Below are positions 18,394 to 26,358 of a stretch of DNA of 64,000 bases, piece by piece. This DNA is from Mycobacterium barrassiae. GTDB lineage: Bacteria > Actinomycetota > Actinomycetes > Mycobacteriales > Mycobacteriaceae. The notes under the pieces are model-generated. The model saw only the letters and a list, made by a program, of their open reading frames with translations, searched no databases and was not told where the DNA came from. A program made the position numbers and the translations under genes. The stretch lies in contig NZ_JACKUK010000027.1 of the NCBI RefSeq assembly GCF_025822765.1, positions 328,148-392,147 of the forward strand. Reading direction: 5' to 3'. Positions within the stretch are counted from its first letter, which is position 1; each line of letters starts with the position of its first letter.

Positions 18394-19169
18394 CGAGCTA
18401 CGAAACCATCCTCGTCACGCGCGACGACCGCGTCGGCACCATCACGCTGAACCGGCCGAAGGCGCTCAACGCGCTCAACAGCCAGGTGATGAACGAAGTC
18501 GTCGCGGCCGCAGCCGAATTCGACAACGACCCCGGCATCGGCGCGATCATCATCACCGGCAGCGGCGAGAAGGCGTTCGCGGCAGGCGCGGACATCAAAG
18601 AGATGGCTCAGCTGTCGTTCGCCGACGTCTTCTCCTCCGACTTCTTCGCGGCCTGGGGGAAGTTCGCCGCCACCCGCACGCCGACGATCGCCGCGGTCAA
18701 CGGGTACGCGCTCGGTGGGGGCTGCGAGCTGGCCATGATGTGCGATCTGCTCATCGCCGCCGACACCGCGAAGTTCGGTCAGCCCGAGATCAAGCTCGGC
18801 GTGCTCCCCGGTATGGGCGGCTCGCAACGGCTGACCCGCGCCATCGGCAAGGCCAAGGCGATGGACCTGATCCTCACCGGACGCAACATGGACGCCGAGG
18901 AAGCGGAGCGCGCCGGCCTGGTTTCGCGTGTGGTGCCGGCGGACGCGCTCATGGACGAGGCGAACAAGGTCGCCAAGACCATCGCCGGGATGTCGCTCTC
19001 CGCGGCACGGATGGCCAAGGAGGCGGTCAACCGGGCGTTCGAATCGACGCTGGCCGAAGGACTCCTCTACGAGCGCAGGCTCTTCCACTCCGCGTTCGCG
19101 ACCGAGGACCAGACCGAGGGCATGAACGCGTTCACCGAGAAGCGCACACCGAACTTCCGCCACCGTTAA
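18390..19169 (+). CDS. echA8: Enoyl-CoA hydratase (EchA8)
   Basis: 259-aa crotonase that hydrates trans-2-enoyl-CoA in beta-oxidation. The oxyanion-hole motifs are [14 protein letters not shown] and [14 protein letters not shown], with catalytic glutamates in GGCELAM and [16 protein letters not shown]; the end is [19 protein letters not shown]. The ATG at 18390 overlaps the echA9 stop. The pair is conserved as Rv1071c-Rv1070c, and the hydrolase gene begins ten bases later, so the three form an operon. Confidence 0.96.
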   Translation: MTSYETILVTRDDRVGTITLNRPKALNALNSQVMNEVVAAAAEFDNDPGIGAIIITGSGEKAFAAGADIKEMAQLSFADVFSSDFFAAWGKFAATRTPTIAAVNGYALGGGCELAMMCDLLIAADTAKFGQPEIKLGVLPGMGGSQRLTRAIGKAKAMDLILTGRNMDAEEAERAGLVSRVVPADALMDEANKVAKTIAGMSLSAARMAKEAVNRAFESTLAEGLLYERRLFHSAFATEDQTEGMNAFTEKRTPNFRHR

Positions 19170-19178
19170 TCTGCGTGG

Positions 19179-20876
19179 GTGACAGACACCGCTGAGGCCG
19201 TCGAGGACGCCCCGCCGCAGGAGGAAACGCCACCCAAGCGGCCGTGGTGGGTGCGTCACTACACGTTCACCGGTACGGCACTGGGTCTGGTTTTCATCTG
19301 GCTGTCCCTGACGCCGTCGCTGCTGCCGCGCGGGCCGCTGTTCCAAGGCGTCGTCAGCGGTTCCGCGGGCGCGATCGGATACGGCCTCGGCGTGTTCGTG
19401 GTGTGGCTGTGGCGCTACATGCGATCGAAGGACGCCAGTCCGCCGGCGCCGCGCTGGGCCTGGATGGCCCTCCTGGTCGTCGGTGCCATCGGCATGCTCC
19501 TGATGATCTTCTACTTCCACCGCTGGCAGGACGAGGTCCGCGACCTCAACGGCGTAGCGCGCCTGGAGTTCTGGGACTACCCGTGGTGTGCGTTCCTGTC
19601 GATCGTGGTGCTGTTCATCTTCGTCGAAATCGGCCAGCTCATCGGCAGGCTCGTGCGCTTTCTGGTGCGGCAGCTCAATCGCGTTGCACCACCCCGCATC
19701 TCGGCGGTGATCGTCGTCGTCCTGCTGCTCGCCCTGACCATCGCGCTGCTCAACGGTGTGGTGGTGCGCTTCGGCATGAGCGCGTTGAACAAGACGTTCG
19801 CGGCGGCCAACGACGAAACCGATCCCGAATTCGGGCCGCCGACATCGCCGTTGCGCTCCGGCGGGCCCGGCTCGGCGGTCACGTGGGATTCGCTGGGCCA
19901 TCAGGGACGGGTGTTCGTCTCGGCGGGGCCCACGGTCGAGGAGCTCACCGAATTCAACGGCAAACCCGCCATGGAACCGATCCGGACCTATGCCGGACTG
20001 CACTCCGCCGACGGCATCAAGGCGACCGCCGCGCTAGCGGCCGAGGAGCTGCAACGTAAGGGCGGCCTCGACCGCGAGGTGGTCGCCGTCGCCACCACCA
20101 CCGGCACGGGCTGGATCAACGAGGCCGAGGCCTCGGCGCTGGAGTACATGTACAACGGCGACACCGCGATCGTGTCCATGCAGTACTCGTTCCTTCCGAG
20201 TTGGCTGTCCTTCCTCGTCGACAAGGAGAACGCACGCCAGGCGGGGCAGGCGCTGTTCGAGGCCGTTGACGGGCTGATCCGCGAGATGCCCGAGGCGGAT
20301 AGGCCCCGGCTGGTGGTGTTCGGCGAGAGCCTGGGCTCGTTCGGCGGCGAGGCGCCCTTCCTGGCGCTGAACAACCTCATCGCCCGCACCGACGGCGCGC
20401 TGTTCTCCGGCCCGACGTTCAACAACACGATCTGGACCCAACTGACCCGCAACCGCGATGCGGGCTCGCCGGAATGGCTGCCCATTTTCGACAAGGGCGA
20501 CAACGTCCGCTTCGCCGCGAGGTCGGAGAACCTCGACAGGCCCGACGATCCGTGGGGTCATCCGCGGGTGGTGTACCTGCAGCATGCGTCGGACCCGATT
20601 GCCTGGTGGAACCCGGATCTGCTGTTCGCCGAACCGGATTGGCTCAAGGAGCCACGCGGCTACGACGTGTCAGGACGCATGCAGTGGATCCCGATCGTCA
20701 CCTTCCTGCAGGTCTCCGCGGACATGGCGGTTGCGGTTGATGTGCCCGACGGCCACGGCCACGTGTACGTCAAGGACGTCGCCAACGCCTGGGCGGACAT
20801 TCTGCAGCCCCCGGGCTGGACACCGGAGAAGACCGAGAAGCTGCGCCCGCTACTGAGCAACGACGAAAACGCCTAG
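19179..20876 (+). CDS. Membrane-anchored alpha/beta hydrolase (Rv1069c-like, Abhydrolase_9)
   Basis: 565-aa protein. Four to five transmembrane helices lie in residues 25-205 (for example GLVFIWLSLTPSLLPRGPL and VVLLLALTIALLNGVVV). A soluble hydrolase domain follows: RTYAGLHSADGIKATA, the nucleophile elbow VFGESLGSFGGEAPF, and GHPRVVYLQHASDPIAWWNP. This matches the Abhydrolase_9 family and its N-terminal membrane domain, typical of mycobacteria. Substrate is unknown. The GTG at 19179 lies ten bases after echA8. Confidence 0.9.
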   Translation: MTDTAEAVEDAPPQEETPPKRPWWVRHYTFTGTALGLVFIWLSLTPSLLPRGPLFQGVVSGSAGAIGYGLGVFVVWLWRYMRSKDASPPAPRWAWMALLVVGAIGMLLMIFYFHRWQDEVRDLNGVARLEFWDYPWCAFLSIVVLFIFVEIGQLIGRLVRFLVRQLNRVAPPRISAVIVVVLLLALTIALLNGVVVRFGMSALNKTFAAANDETDPEFGPPTSPLRSGGPGSAVTWDSLGHQGRVFVSAGPTVEELTEFNGKPAMEPIRTYAGLHSADGIKATAALAAEELQRKGGLDREVVAVATTTGTGWINEAEASALEYMYNGDTAIVSMQYSFLPSWLSFLVDKENARQAGQALFEAVDGLIREMPEADRPRLVVFGESLGSFGGEAPFLALNNLIARTDGALFSGPTFNNTIWTQLTRNRDAGSPEWLPIFDKGDNVRFAARSENLDRPDDPWGHPRVVYLQHASDPIAWWNPDLLFAEPDWLKEPRGYDVSGRMQWIPIVTFLQVSADMAVAVDVPDGHGHVYVKDVANAWADILQPPGWTPEKTEKLRPLLSNDENA

Positions 20877-21262
20877 ACCAGAACGCCTTCGGCCTTCAAC
20901 GCGTGGTAGCCGCCGATGACGTCGGTGGCACGGTGCAGCCCGAGGTCGAGCAGGGACGCGGCGGCCAGGCTGGAGGTGTAGCCCTCCGAGCACAGCACCA
21001 CCCATTCGACGTCGTCGTCCACGGCCTGCGGGAGCCGGGCATCGCTGGTCGGGTCGCAGCGCCATTCGAGCACGTTGCGTTCGATCACCAGGGCCGCCGG
21101 AACCTCCCCTTCACGTTCGCGCTGGGCCTGCGGCCGGATGTCCACCAGGATCGCGCCACGGGCCAACGCCGCAGGCACTTCCTGTGCAGTTAGTCTGGTC
21201 AGCCGGGCACGGGCGTCGGCCAGGATGCGATCGATGCGGCTCACCACCGAAACTGTAGCCAT
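20873..21262 (-). CDS. Rhodanese-like sulfurtransferase
   Basis: 129-aa single-domain rhodanese. DIRPQAQREREGEVPAA is the typical first motif and VLCSEGYTSSLAAASLLDLG holds the active-site Cys loop; GGYHALKAEGV closes the domain. It moves sulfane sulfur, probably from products of cysteine breakdown. I chose the ATG at 21262 because GGAGGG lies nine bases upstream; an earlier ATG at 21271 abuts that RBS. It follows cysteine dioxygenase by five bases, so the two are cotranscribed under the polycysteine leader ORF at 21832-21879. It corresponds to Rv1066. Confidence 0.9.
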   Translation of the reverse strand: MATVSVVSRIDRILADARARLTRLTAQEVPAALARGAILVDIRPQAQREREGEVPAALVIERNVLEWRCDPTSDARLPQAVDDDVEWVVLCSEGYTSSLAAASLLDLGLHRATDVIGGYHALKAEGVLV

Positions 21263-21267
21263 CGACG

Positions 21268-21786
21268 TCATCCCTCCGGCTCGTCGGTGAGTTCGGTGCG
21301 ATTGCGGCGCAGTGTGTTCCGAGGTGTCACCTCGTAATAGGACATCGCGGTCAACGGCGGCGAGTATGCGTGCACGCTCAAAGTCGGGGTGATCGGTGCC
21401 GAAGTGTCCCGGTCGGGCGCCCACACCACGTCGTGCACCCAGCCGAGCGGGAACGCCGCCTGGTCCCCCGCCTTGAGGTGCCGGCGCCTGAGCTCCCGGC
21501 CGTCCCAACGGGTTTCCTCCAGCGCACCGGACACCACGGTCAGTGCGCCCAGCGAACCACCGTGGTCGTGCAGCTCGGTCGAGCGGTCCGGAACCCAGCT
21601 GATGAGCCAGACGTCGAGGTCGTCGTCGCCGTGCAGCCGGGTGTACCAGCGGTCGGTTGTCGGGAGACCACCCGGCGGCAGCACGCCGTCGTAGCGGCCG
21701 GAGAACACGTCATCGGCGTAACGGTCGGTGGCATGCAGTAGGTCGGGTTGGCGCAGTCGGGTCGGCAACGAGATGGCGGAAACCAT
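21268..21786 (-). CDS. Cysteine dioxygenase type I
   Basis: Cupin enzyme of 172 aa that oxidises L-cysteine to cysteine sulfinate. The iron ligands are in TELHDHGGSLGALTVVSG (HxH) and the later His in FPLGWVHDVVW. It is preceded by GGAG at good distance from the ATG at 21786. With the rhodanese gene it forms a cysteine-catabolism operon. The 15-codon ORF upstream, with four Cys codons, suggests expression rises or falls with cysteine supply. It corresponds to Rv1065. Confidence 0.93.
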   Translation of the reverse strand: MVSAISLPTRLRQPDLLHATDRYADDVFSGRYDGVLPPGGLPTTDRWYTRLHGDDDLDVWLISWVPDRSTELHDHGGSLGALTVVSGALEETRWDGRELRRRHLKAGDQAAFPLGWVHDVVWAPDRDTSAPITPTLSVHAYSPPLTAMSYYEVTPRNTLRRNRTELTDEPEG

Positions 21787-21831
21787 GCGAACTCCAGGGA
21801 ATGACGGACGGAACGGACAGGGACAGGCGCG
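21787..21831 (-). promoter_or_regulatory. Pyrimidine-rich leader between polycysteine ORF and cysteine dioxygenase
   Basis: On the minus strand this stretch reads as repeated CTGTCC/CCGTCC-like pyrimidine units with few A residues, which is what a Rho-loading site would look like. The first part, together with the leader-ORF end, has short GCGCC repeats. If translation of the leader ORF controls access to it, it could be the attenuator. Inferred. Confidence 0.4.
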
Positions 21832-21879
21832 TCAGGCGCAACAGTCCATGCGGCAGATGCACAGGTATCCGGTCGTCAC
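21832..21879 (-). CDS. Polycysteine leader peptide (attenuator ORF)
   Basis: A 15-codon ORF from the GTG at 21879 to the TGA at 21832-21834 encodes MTTGYLCICRMDCCA, with four cysteines in the last nine residues. It lies 45 bases upstream of cysteine dioxygenase, in the same direction. Short, leaderless polycysteine ORFs upstream of sulfur genes are known in mycobacteria as cysteine-responsive attenuators, and this fits in position and content. A CAGACT hexamer seven bases before the GTG is a weak -10 candidate for leaderless transcription (A at position 2 and T at 6 are kept). The exact start is inferred. Confidence 0.75.
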   Translation of the reverse strand: MTTGYLCICRMDCCA

Positions 21880-22043
21880 GGCCGCAAGTCTGGCATGAAG
21901 ACGGGTGGCCGATCTGCAACGACGCCGTGGCCCGTACCGGACCGGACGGAAGCCGCTGTTCAGGGAGTGGCTTTTGAGGCCGGCATCTAAATTCACGGTG
22001 AGTCGAAGTCGACGGCACGATCGTCCGTCCGCGAGCCATTGCA

Positions 22044-22049
22044 TAGATT
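22044..22049 (+). promoter_or_regulatory. -10 element TAGATT, leaderless start of lpqV-like gene
   Basis: TAGATT ends seven bases before the ATG at 22057 with no RBS, which fits a leaderless transcript. Confidence 0.45.
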
Positions 22050-22056
22050 GGCTGGC

Positions 22057-22515
22057 ATGAGCAGGCATTCTCGGCGCGCCGTCGGGGCGGCGGCGCTCGT
22101 GATCGTCGCCATGGCCGTGGGCACCGGGTGCTCATCAGGAACCGACACCTCGTCAGGACCCGACGCCGGGCCCACCACGCCGGCACCGGCCGAGACGACC
22201 ACGACGACGTCGGAGACCCCTACCGCGGCCCCCGGCGAGGTCGCCGTATCCCCGGACGGCGTCACGACGGCCGTCGGAGCTCCAGCCGACTCCACCGAGG
22301 ACGAGTACTTCAAGGCGTGTAAGGCTGCGCGCGACTGGATGCAACAGCAGGGCGGCGACGCCAAGGCGCAGCTCGAGCCGTATTTGAAAAACGTGCAGGC
22401 CTCCGACGCACCGGGCCCGGGCACGTTCGACACCCCGTGGTCCCAGCTGCCTCCGCCGCGCCAGGCGGCGGTGATCGTGGCGGCGCAAGCCGCCGCCGAC
22501 GCGCTCTGCGGTTAG
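22057..22515 (+). CDS. lpqV: Lipoprotein LpqV-like
   Basis: 152-aa predicted lipoprotein. The basic N-terminus MSRHSRRAVG is followed by a hydrophobic core and a lipobox ending VGTGC with the lipidated Cys at 25. A Thr/Pro/Ser-rich linker spans about 28-65, and a small folded domain has EYFKACKAARDWMQQQGG and ends ADALCG; its two Cys could form a disulfide. Anchored on the outer face of the membrane, function unknown. It corresponds to Rv1064c. The patatin gene follows 15 bases later. Confidence 0.88.
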   Translation: MSRHSRRAVGAAALVIVAMAVGTGCSSGTDTSSGPDAGPTTPAPAETTTTTSETPTAAPGEVAVSPDGVTTAVGAPADSTEDEYFKACKAARDWMQQQGGDAKAQLEPYLKNVQASDAPGPGTFDTPWSQLPPPRQAAVIVAAQAAADALCG

Positions 22516-22530
22516 GCGCAGAATGGCCTT

Positions 22531-23478
22531 ATGGCTGGCAAGCGAGTCGCCCTTGCCCTCGGCAGTGGAGGGGCTCGCGGGTACGCCCACATCGGGGTCA
22601 TCCATGAACTGCAGGACCGCGGCTACGAGATCGTCGGCATCGCGGGATCGTCGATGGGTGCGCTCGTCGGCGGCCTCCAGGCCGCGGGAAAGCTCGACGA
22701 TTTCGCGGAGTGGGCCAGGGCGCTGACCCAACGCGCGATACTTCGCCTCCTCGATCCGAAGATCACCGCCGCCGGGGTGCTGCGCGCCGAGAAGATCCTC
22801 GACGCGGTCCGCGACATCCTCGGCGAAGTGAAGATCGAGGAGTTGCCGATCCCCTACACGGCGGTCAGCACCGACCTGCTCTCGGGGAAGTCGGTATGGC
22901 TGCAGCGCGGGCCCGTGGATGCCGCGATCCGGGCGTCGATCGCGATCCCGGGTGTGATCGTGCCGCACGTGCTCGACGGGCGACTGCTTGCCGACGGTGG
23001 CATCCTCGACCCGCTGCCGATGGCGCCGATAGCCGCCGCCAACGCCGATCTCACGATCGCGGTGAGTCTGGCCGGCAGCGAGGCGGGCGGCGAGGAGCCC
23101 GAGGATTCCGAACCCGGGCCCACCGCGGAATGGCTGGGGCGGATGTGGCGCAGCACCACCGCGCTGTTCGACGCGGGCCAGTCCGACGAGAGCGAGGACA
23201 AGCTCATCGCCGCGTCGAAGGAGGCTCCCAAGGGGATGCCGGTGCCGAAGCTCGGCAGCTTCGAGGTGATGAACCGGACGATCGACATCGCGCAGGCCGC
23301 GCTGGCCCGTCACACCCTGGCGGCGTATCCCCCCGACGTGTTGATCGAGGTGCCAAGGACCGCATGCCGCAGTCTCGAATTCCACCGCGCAAGCGAGGTC
23401 ATCGATATCGGTCGCGAACTCGCCGCGACGGTGCTCGACGGGCTGGAGAAGCCCGAGACCGCCTCTGTGAAAACGTGA
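22531..23478 (+). CDS. Patatin-like phospholipase (Rv1063c-like)
   Basis: 315-aa patatin/NTE-type serine hydrolase. The glycine-rich oxyanion motif is LGSGGARGYAHIGV (about 10-23). The nucleophile lies in GIAGSSMGALVGG (Ser41), and the catalytic Asp in DGRLLADGGILDPLPM. It likely hydrolyses phospholipid or other acyl esters; no export signal is seen. The last 100 residues diverge from the family core. It converges with a second patatin gene at 23480, one base apart. Confidence 0.9.
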   Translation: MAGKRVALALGSGGARGYAHIGVIHELQDRGYEIVGIAGSSMGALVGGLQAAGKLDDFAEWARALTQRAILRLLDPKITAAGVLRAEKILDAVRDILGEVKIEELPIPYTAVSTDLLSGKSVWLQRGPVDAAIRASIAIPGVIVPHVLDGRLLADGGILDPLPMAPIAAANADLTIAVSLAGSEAGGEEPEDSEPGPTAEWLGRMWRSTTALFDAGQSDESEDKLIAASKEAPKGMPVPKLGSFEVMNRTIDIAQAALARHTLAAYPPDVLIEVPRTACRSLEFHRASEVIDIGRELAATVLDGLEKPETASVKT

Positions 23479-23479
23479 T

Positions 23480-24337
23480 TCAGCGACCGAGGAAATCGGC
23501 GACCTCTGCCGCCACCCGCCTGCCCTGCTGACGGCCCGCCACGGCGGACGGCACCCGGCATGCGGGATCCAGCGGGTTGGGACCGAAGGCCGCCAGCGCC
23601 TCGTCGTCGGCGAACACCGCATACGTCGCACCGGAGAACGCCTCGACCTCGGCGGCAGTTCCGTCGCCGAACGGTGACGGCGACGACTTGCCCTGCGGCA
23701 CAAGGACAACGGCTTCGTCACAATCGGCTGCCAGGGCCATGTTGACGGTGCTGCCGACGCCGCCGTCCATGTAGCGCCGGTCTCCGATCGTCACGGGCGG
23801 CCAGGCACCGGGAACGGCGCAGCTGGCGGCCACCGCGTCGACCAGACTGACTCCCGACGACGCGTCGAAGGCGACGAGTTCACCTGTCGCGGTGTCGATC
23901 GCCGAGATGCGCACGTCCCGCTCCGGCCACTCGTGGCTGGGCAGGCGGTTGGCGATCACGTCGCGACGCACGGCCTCGCTGACGGTCTCCGCCGACAGCG
24001 CGATCGCACCGATCTTCTGCAGCTTCTCGGCGGTCGTCACACCGGGCTGCAGCATGGCGGCGACGAACAATTCGGTGATCTCGTCGACGCCGATCTTCGG
24101 GTTCAGCTCGGTCGACGTCGGCGCGGTCTGTCGCTGGAACAACTCGTCGAGACTGAGTCCACTGACCAGCTGCGCGGCGACCGTCGACCCTGCCGACGTC
24201 CCCACCAGGACGTCGGTGTTCAAGAGTGCCTCCACCGTCGCGGGTGATTCGTCGGCGACGCCGCGCAGAATGCCCGTCTCCCACGCGATGCCCGCCAGTC
24301 CCCCGCCGGCGAGCACCAGCGCACGTTTCGTCGTCAC
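23480..24337 (-). CDS. Patatin-like phospholipase (Rv1062-like)
   Basis: 285-aa patatin-family protein starting VTTKRALVLAGGGLAGIAWE. The oxyanion loop is LAGGGLAGIAW, the nucleophile is in VLVGTSAGSTVAAQ, and the catalytic Asp in RRYMDGGVGSTVNMALA, so the Ser-Asp dyad is complete. The GTG at 24337 was chosen because the conserved TKRALVLAGGG begins directly after it; the frame upstream runs through the neighbouring promoter and is not used. It is convergent with the other patatin gene and not closely similar to it. Confidence 0.9.
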   Translation of the reverse strand: MTTKRALVLAGGGLAGIAWETGILRGVADESPATVEALLNTDVLVGTSAGSTVAAQLVSGLSLDELFQRQTAPTSTELNPKIGVDEITELFVAAMLQPGVTTAEKLQKIGAIALSAETVSEAVRRDVIANRLPSHEWPERDVRISAIDTATGELVAFDASSGVSLVDAVAASCAVPGAWPPVTIGDRRYMDGGVGSTVNMALAADCDEAVVLVPQGKSSPSPFGDGTAAEVEAFSGATYAVFADDEALAAFGPNPLDPACRVPSAVAGRQQGRRVAAEVADFLGR

Positions 24338-24394
24338 AGCTGCGAGTGTGCCAAATGCGGCGGTGCCGACGATTCCGCGGGCCTGCGCAACCGT

Positions 24395-24400
24395 TAGTGT
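24395..24400 (+). promoter_or_regulatory. -10 element TAGTGT, leaderless start of acid phosphatase gene
   Basis: TAGTGT ends six bases before the ATG at 24407 and no RBS is visible, which fits a leaderless transcript. Confidence 0.4.
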
Positions 24401-24406
24401 CGAGCC

Positions 24407-25141
24407 ATGATGCCCGGCACGGGATTCATCGCCGCCGTCGGAGCCGCAGCGTTGATCGTCGCGGGCTGTCCGGCCGCCCTGGCCCAGCCACCCGCGCCGC
24501 CGACCCCGATCATCCCGCCGCCCGTCCAGCCGGCCAACGTGGGCGACGTCAAGCGCGACGCCGTCGCGTATTACGACAGCGGCGCATACCTGACGAACCT
24601 GCAACAGGCCGCCGCGCCCGCGGCCGCGTGGATCAAGGAGCAGGCTCCGCACGTCGCCCGTCCTGCGGTGGTTTTCGACATCGACGAAACCGCGTTGTCG
24701 AACTGGGAAGCCATCAAGGCCAACGACTTCGGCCGGTTCGGCGACGGGCCGTGTGACCAGCTGCCCGAGGGGCCATGCGGATGGCTGGCGTGGGATCTGA
24801 GCGGGCGCTCGACGCTGATCCCGCCGACGATGGATGTCTTCAACACCGCGAAAGAGCACGGTGCGACGATCTTCTTCATCACCGGCCGTGACGAGTCTCA
24901 GCGTGCCGCCACCGAACGCAATCTGCTCGACACCGGTTACATCGGATATGAGCGGCTGATCATGGAACCGACTGGCGCCCACTATGTTTCCGCCGCTGAC
25001 TTCAAGGCGCCGCAGCGGGCGGCGATCGAAGCGCAGGGCTACACGATCATCGCCAACGTCGGCGACCAGCCGTCCGATCTCGCCGGTGGCTTCGCCCAAC
25101 AGACCTACCTGCTACCGAATCCGTTCTACCGCATCCCCTAG
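24407..25141 (+). CDS. HAD-superfamily acid phosphatase (class B/III type), exported
   Basis: 244-aa secreted phosphatase. The signal peptide holds a possible lipobox (IVAGC, Cys21) and also an ALA cleavage site just after it, so it may be a lipoprotein or fully secreted. The catalytic HAD motif I is VVFDIDETALSN (Asp91, Asp93), motif II is FFITGRDESQR, and the end reads NVGDQPSDLAGG, then KTYLLPNPFY-like. It likely releases phosphate from organic monoesters outside the membrane. A zinc-alcohol-dehydrogenase gene follows seven bases downstream. Confidence 0.9.
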   Translation: MMPGTGFIAAVGAAALIVAGCPAALAQPPAPPTPIIPPPVQPANVGDVKRDAVAYYDSGAYLTNLQQAAAPAAAWIKEQAPHVARPAVVFDIDETALSNWEAIKANDFGRFGDGPCDQLPEGPCGWLAWDLSGRSTLIPPTMDVFNTAKEHGATIFFITGRDESQRAATERNLLDTGYIGYERLIMEPTGAHYVSAADFKAPQRAAIEAQGYTIIANVGDQPSDLAGGFAQQTYLLPNPFYRIP

Positions 25142-25148
25142 GAGTGAC

Positions 25149-26192
25149 ATGGTCGACACAATGCGGGCGCAGCGCTTCTACGCAGACTCGAAGACCATTG
25201 CGGTGGAAGACGTTCCGATACCGGAGCCCGGGCCCGGCGAAGTTTTGGTCAAGGTCGCGTTCTGCGGCATCTGTCACTCCGACCTCAGCCTGATCAACGG
25301 CACCTTCCCGGCAATGCTGCCCGTGGTGACACAGGGTCACGAGGCGTCGGGGACGATCGCCAAGCTCGGTCCCGACGTCACAGGCTGGAAGGAGGGCGAC
25401 CGCGTGGTCGTCGCGGCGGGCCGCCCGTGCATGTCCTGCGCGAACTGCCGCCGCGGCGACGTGACGAACTGCCTGGCCATCCAGTTGATGGCGTTCGCCT
25501 ACGACGGCGGGTGGGCGGAATACACCGTCGCGCAGGCGTTCGGCCTGACCCCGGTCCCCGACAACGTCCCGCTGGAGCAGGCGGCGATCCTCGCCGACGC
25601 GGTGTCGACGCCGTTCGGTGCGGTGGTGCGCACCGGCAAGGTCGGCATCGGCGAATCGGTCGGCGTATGGGGCGTCGGCGGTGTCGGCACCCACATCGTG
25701 CAGCTCGCGCGGCTGGTCGGTGCCGTGCCGGTGATCGCCGTCGACATCAAACCCGAAGTGCTCGATCGCGCACTCACACTCGGTGCCGACCACGCCTTCG
25801 ATGCGCGTGACGACCGGCTTGCGGAGAAGATCGCTGACGTGACGGGAGGCCGCAAGCTCGATGTCGCGTTCGACGCGGTCGGTCTGAAGTCGACGTTCGA
25901 ACAGGCCCTCGATAGCCTGACGGTCGGCGGCCGTTTGGTAGCAGTCGGAATGAGCGCCGAATCCCCCACCGTCGGACCCACCAGCATGTTCGGGCTGACG
26001 CAGAAGCACGTGCTGGGCCACCTCGGCTACCAGAACGTCGACATCGCAACCCTGGCCGCGTTGGTTTCCACTGGGCGCCTTGATATCTCGCGGTCAATCA
26101 GCGACATCGTCGCACTCGAAGACATCAGGGTCGGCATCGAACGGCTCGAGCGGCAGGAGGGCAACCCGATCCGCATCCTGGTCAAGCCGTGA
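25149..26192 (+). CDS. Zinc-dependent alcohol dehydrogenase
   Basis: 347-aa medium-chain dehydrogenase. The catalytic zinc site is CGICHSD with GHEASG. The structural zinc site is RPCMSCANCRRGDVTNC. The nucleotide fold motif GVGGVGTHIVQLA is followed by an acidic residue in VDIKPE, so NAD is the likely cofactor. The start ATG at 25149 has GGAG at 25141-25144. It oxidises an alcohol or reduces an aldehyde; substrate unknown. Close to the phosphatase gene (7 bases), so possibly cotranscribed. Confidence 0.92.
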   Translation: MVDTMRAQRFYADSKTIAVEDVPIPEPGPGEVLVKVAFCGICHSDLSLINGTFPAMLPVVTQGHEASGTIAKLGPDVTGWKEGDRVVVAAGRPCMSCANCRRGDVTNCLAIQLMAFAYDGGWAEYTVAQAFGLTPVPDNVPLEQAAILADAVSTPFGAVVRTGKVGIGESVGVWGVGGVGTHIVQLARLVGAVPVIAVDIKPEVLDRALTLGADHAFDARDDRLAEKIADVTGGRKLDVAFDAVGLKSTFEQALDSLTVGGRLVAVGMSAESPTVGPTSMFGLTQKHVLGHLGYQNVDIATLAALVSTGRLDISRSISDIVALEDIRVGIERLERQEGNPIRILVKP

Positions 26193-26256
26193 CCGGTGCC
26201 CTCACCGACCGCGGGACTAGTTGACTGCCGACGGGGCCGCCATGTCCTGTTTGCAG

Positions 26257-26327
26257 TCCTATGACCGAGATTGCGCTCATGGCTGTTGATCAGCCAAACG
26301 ACCCTGTGTTCAATCTCGGTCATAGGA
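26257..26327. repeat. Long intergenic inverted repeat between convergent genes
   Basis: Perfect 17-bp arms, TCCTATGACCGAGATTG (26257-26273) and CAATCTCGGTCATAGGA (26311-26327), enclose 37 bases that hold a smaller palindrome, GGCTG...CAGCC (26281-26295). It lies between the convergent alcohol dehydrogenase and the Rv1059-like gene. It could be a two-way terminator or a dispersed palindromic element; I did not find a second copy in the window. Confidence 0.75.
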
Positions 26328-26358
26328 CGCAGTTGGCAAACCCACCCCTCCGCCAGGA

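Noticed and set aside
18354-20003. 549-codon open frame antisense to echA8 and the Rv1069c-like gene
   Set aside because: Low-complexity Arg/His/Glu-rich translation; both sense genes have intact motifs.
25047-26021. Long open frame antisense to the alcohol dehydrogenase gene
   Set aside because: Its product is Arg/His/Asp-rich with no domain signature, a normal effect of high GC on the antisense strand; the plus-strand dehydrogenase has complete zinc and cofactor motifs.
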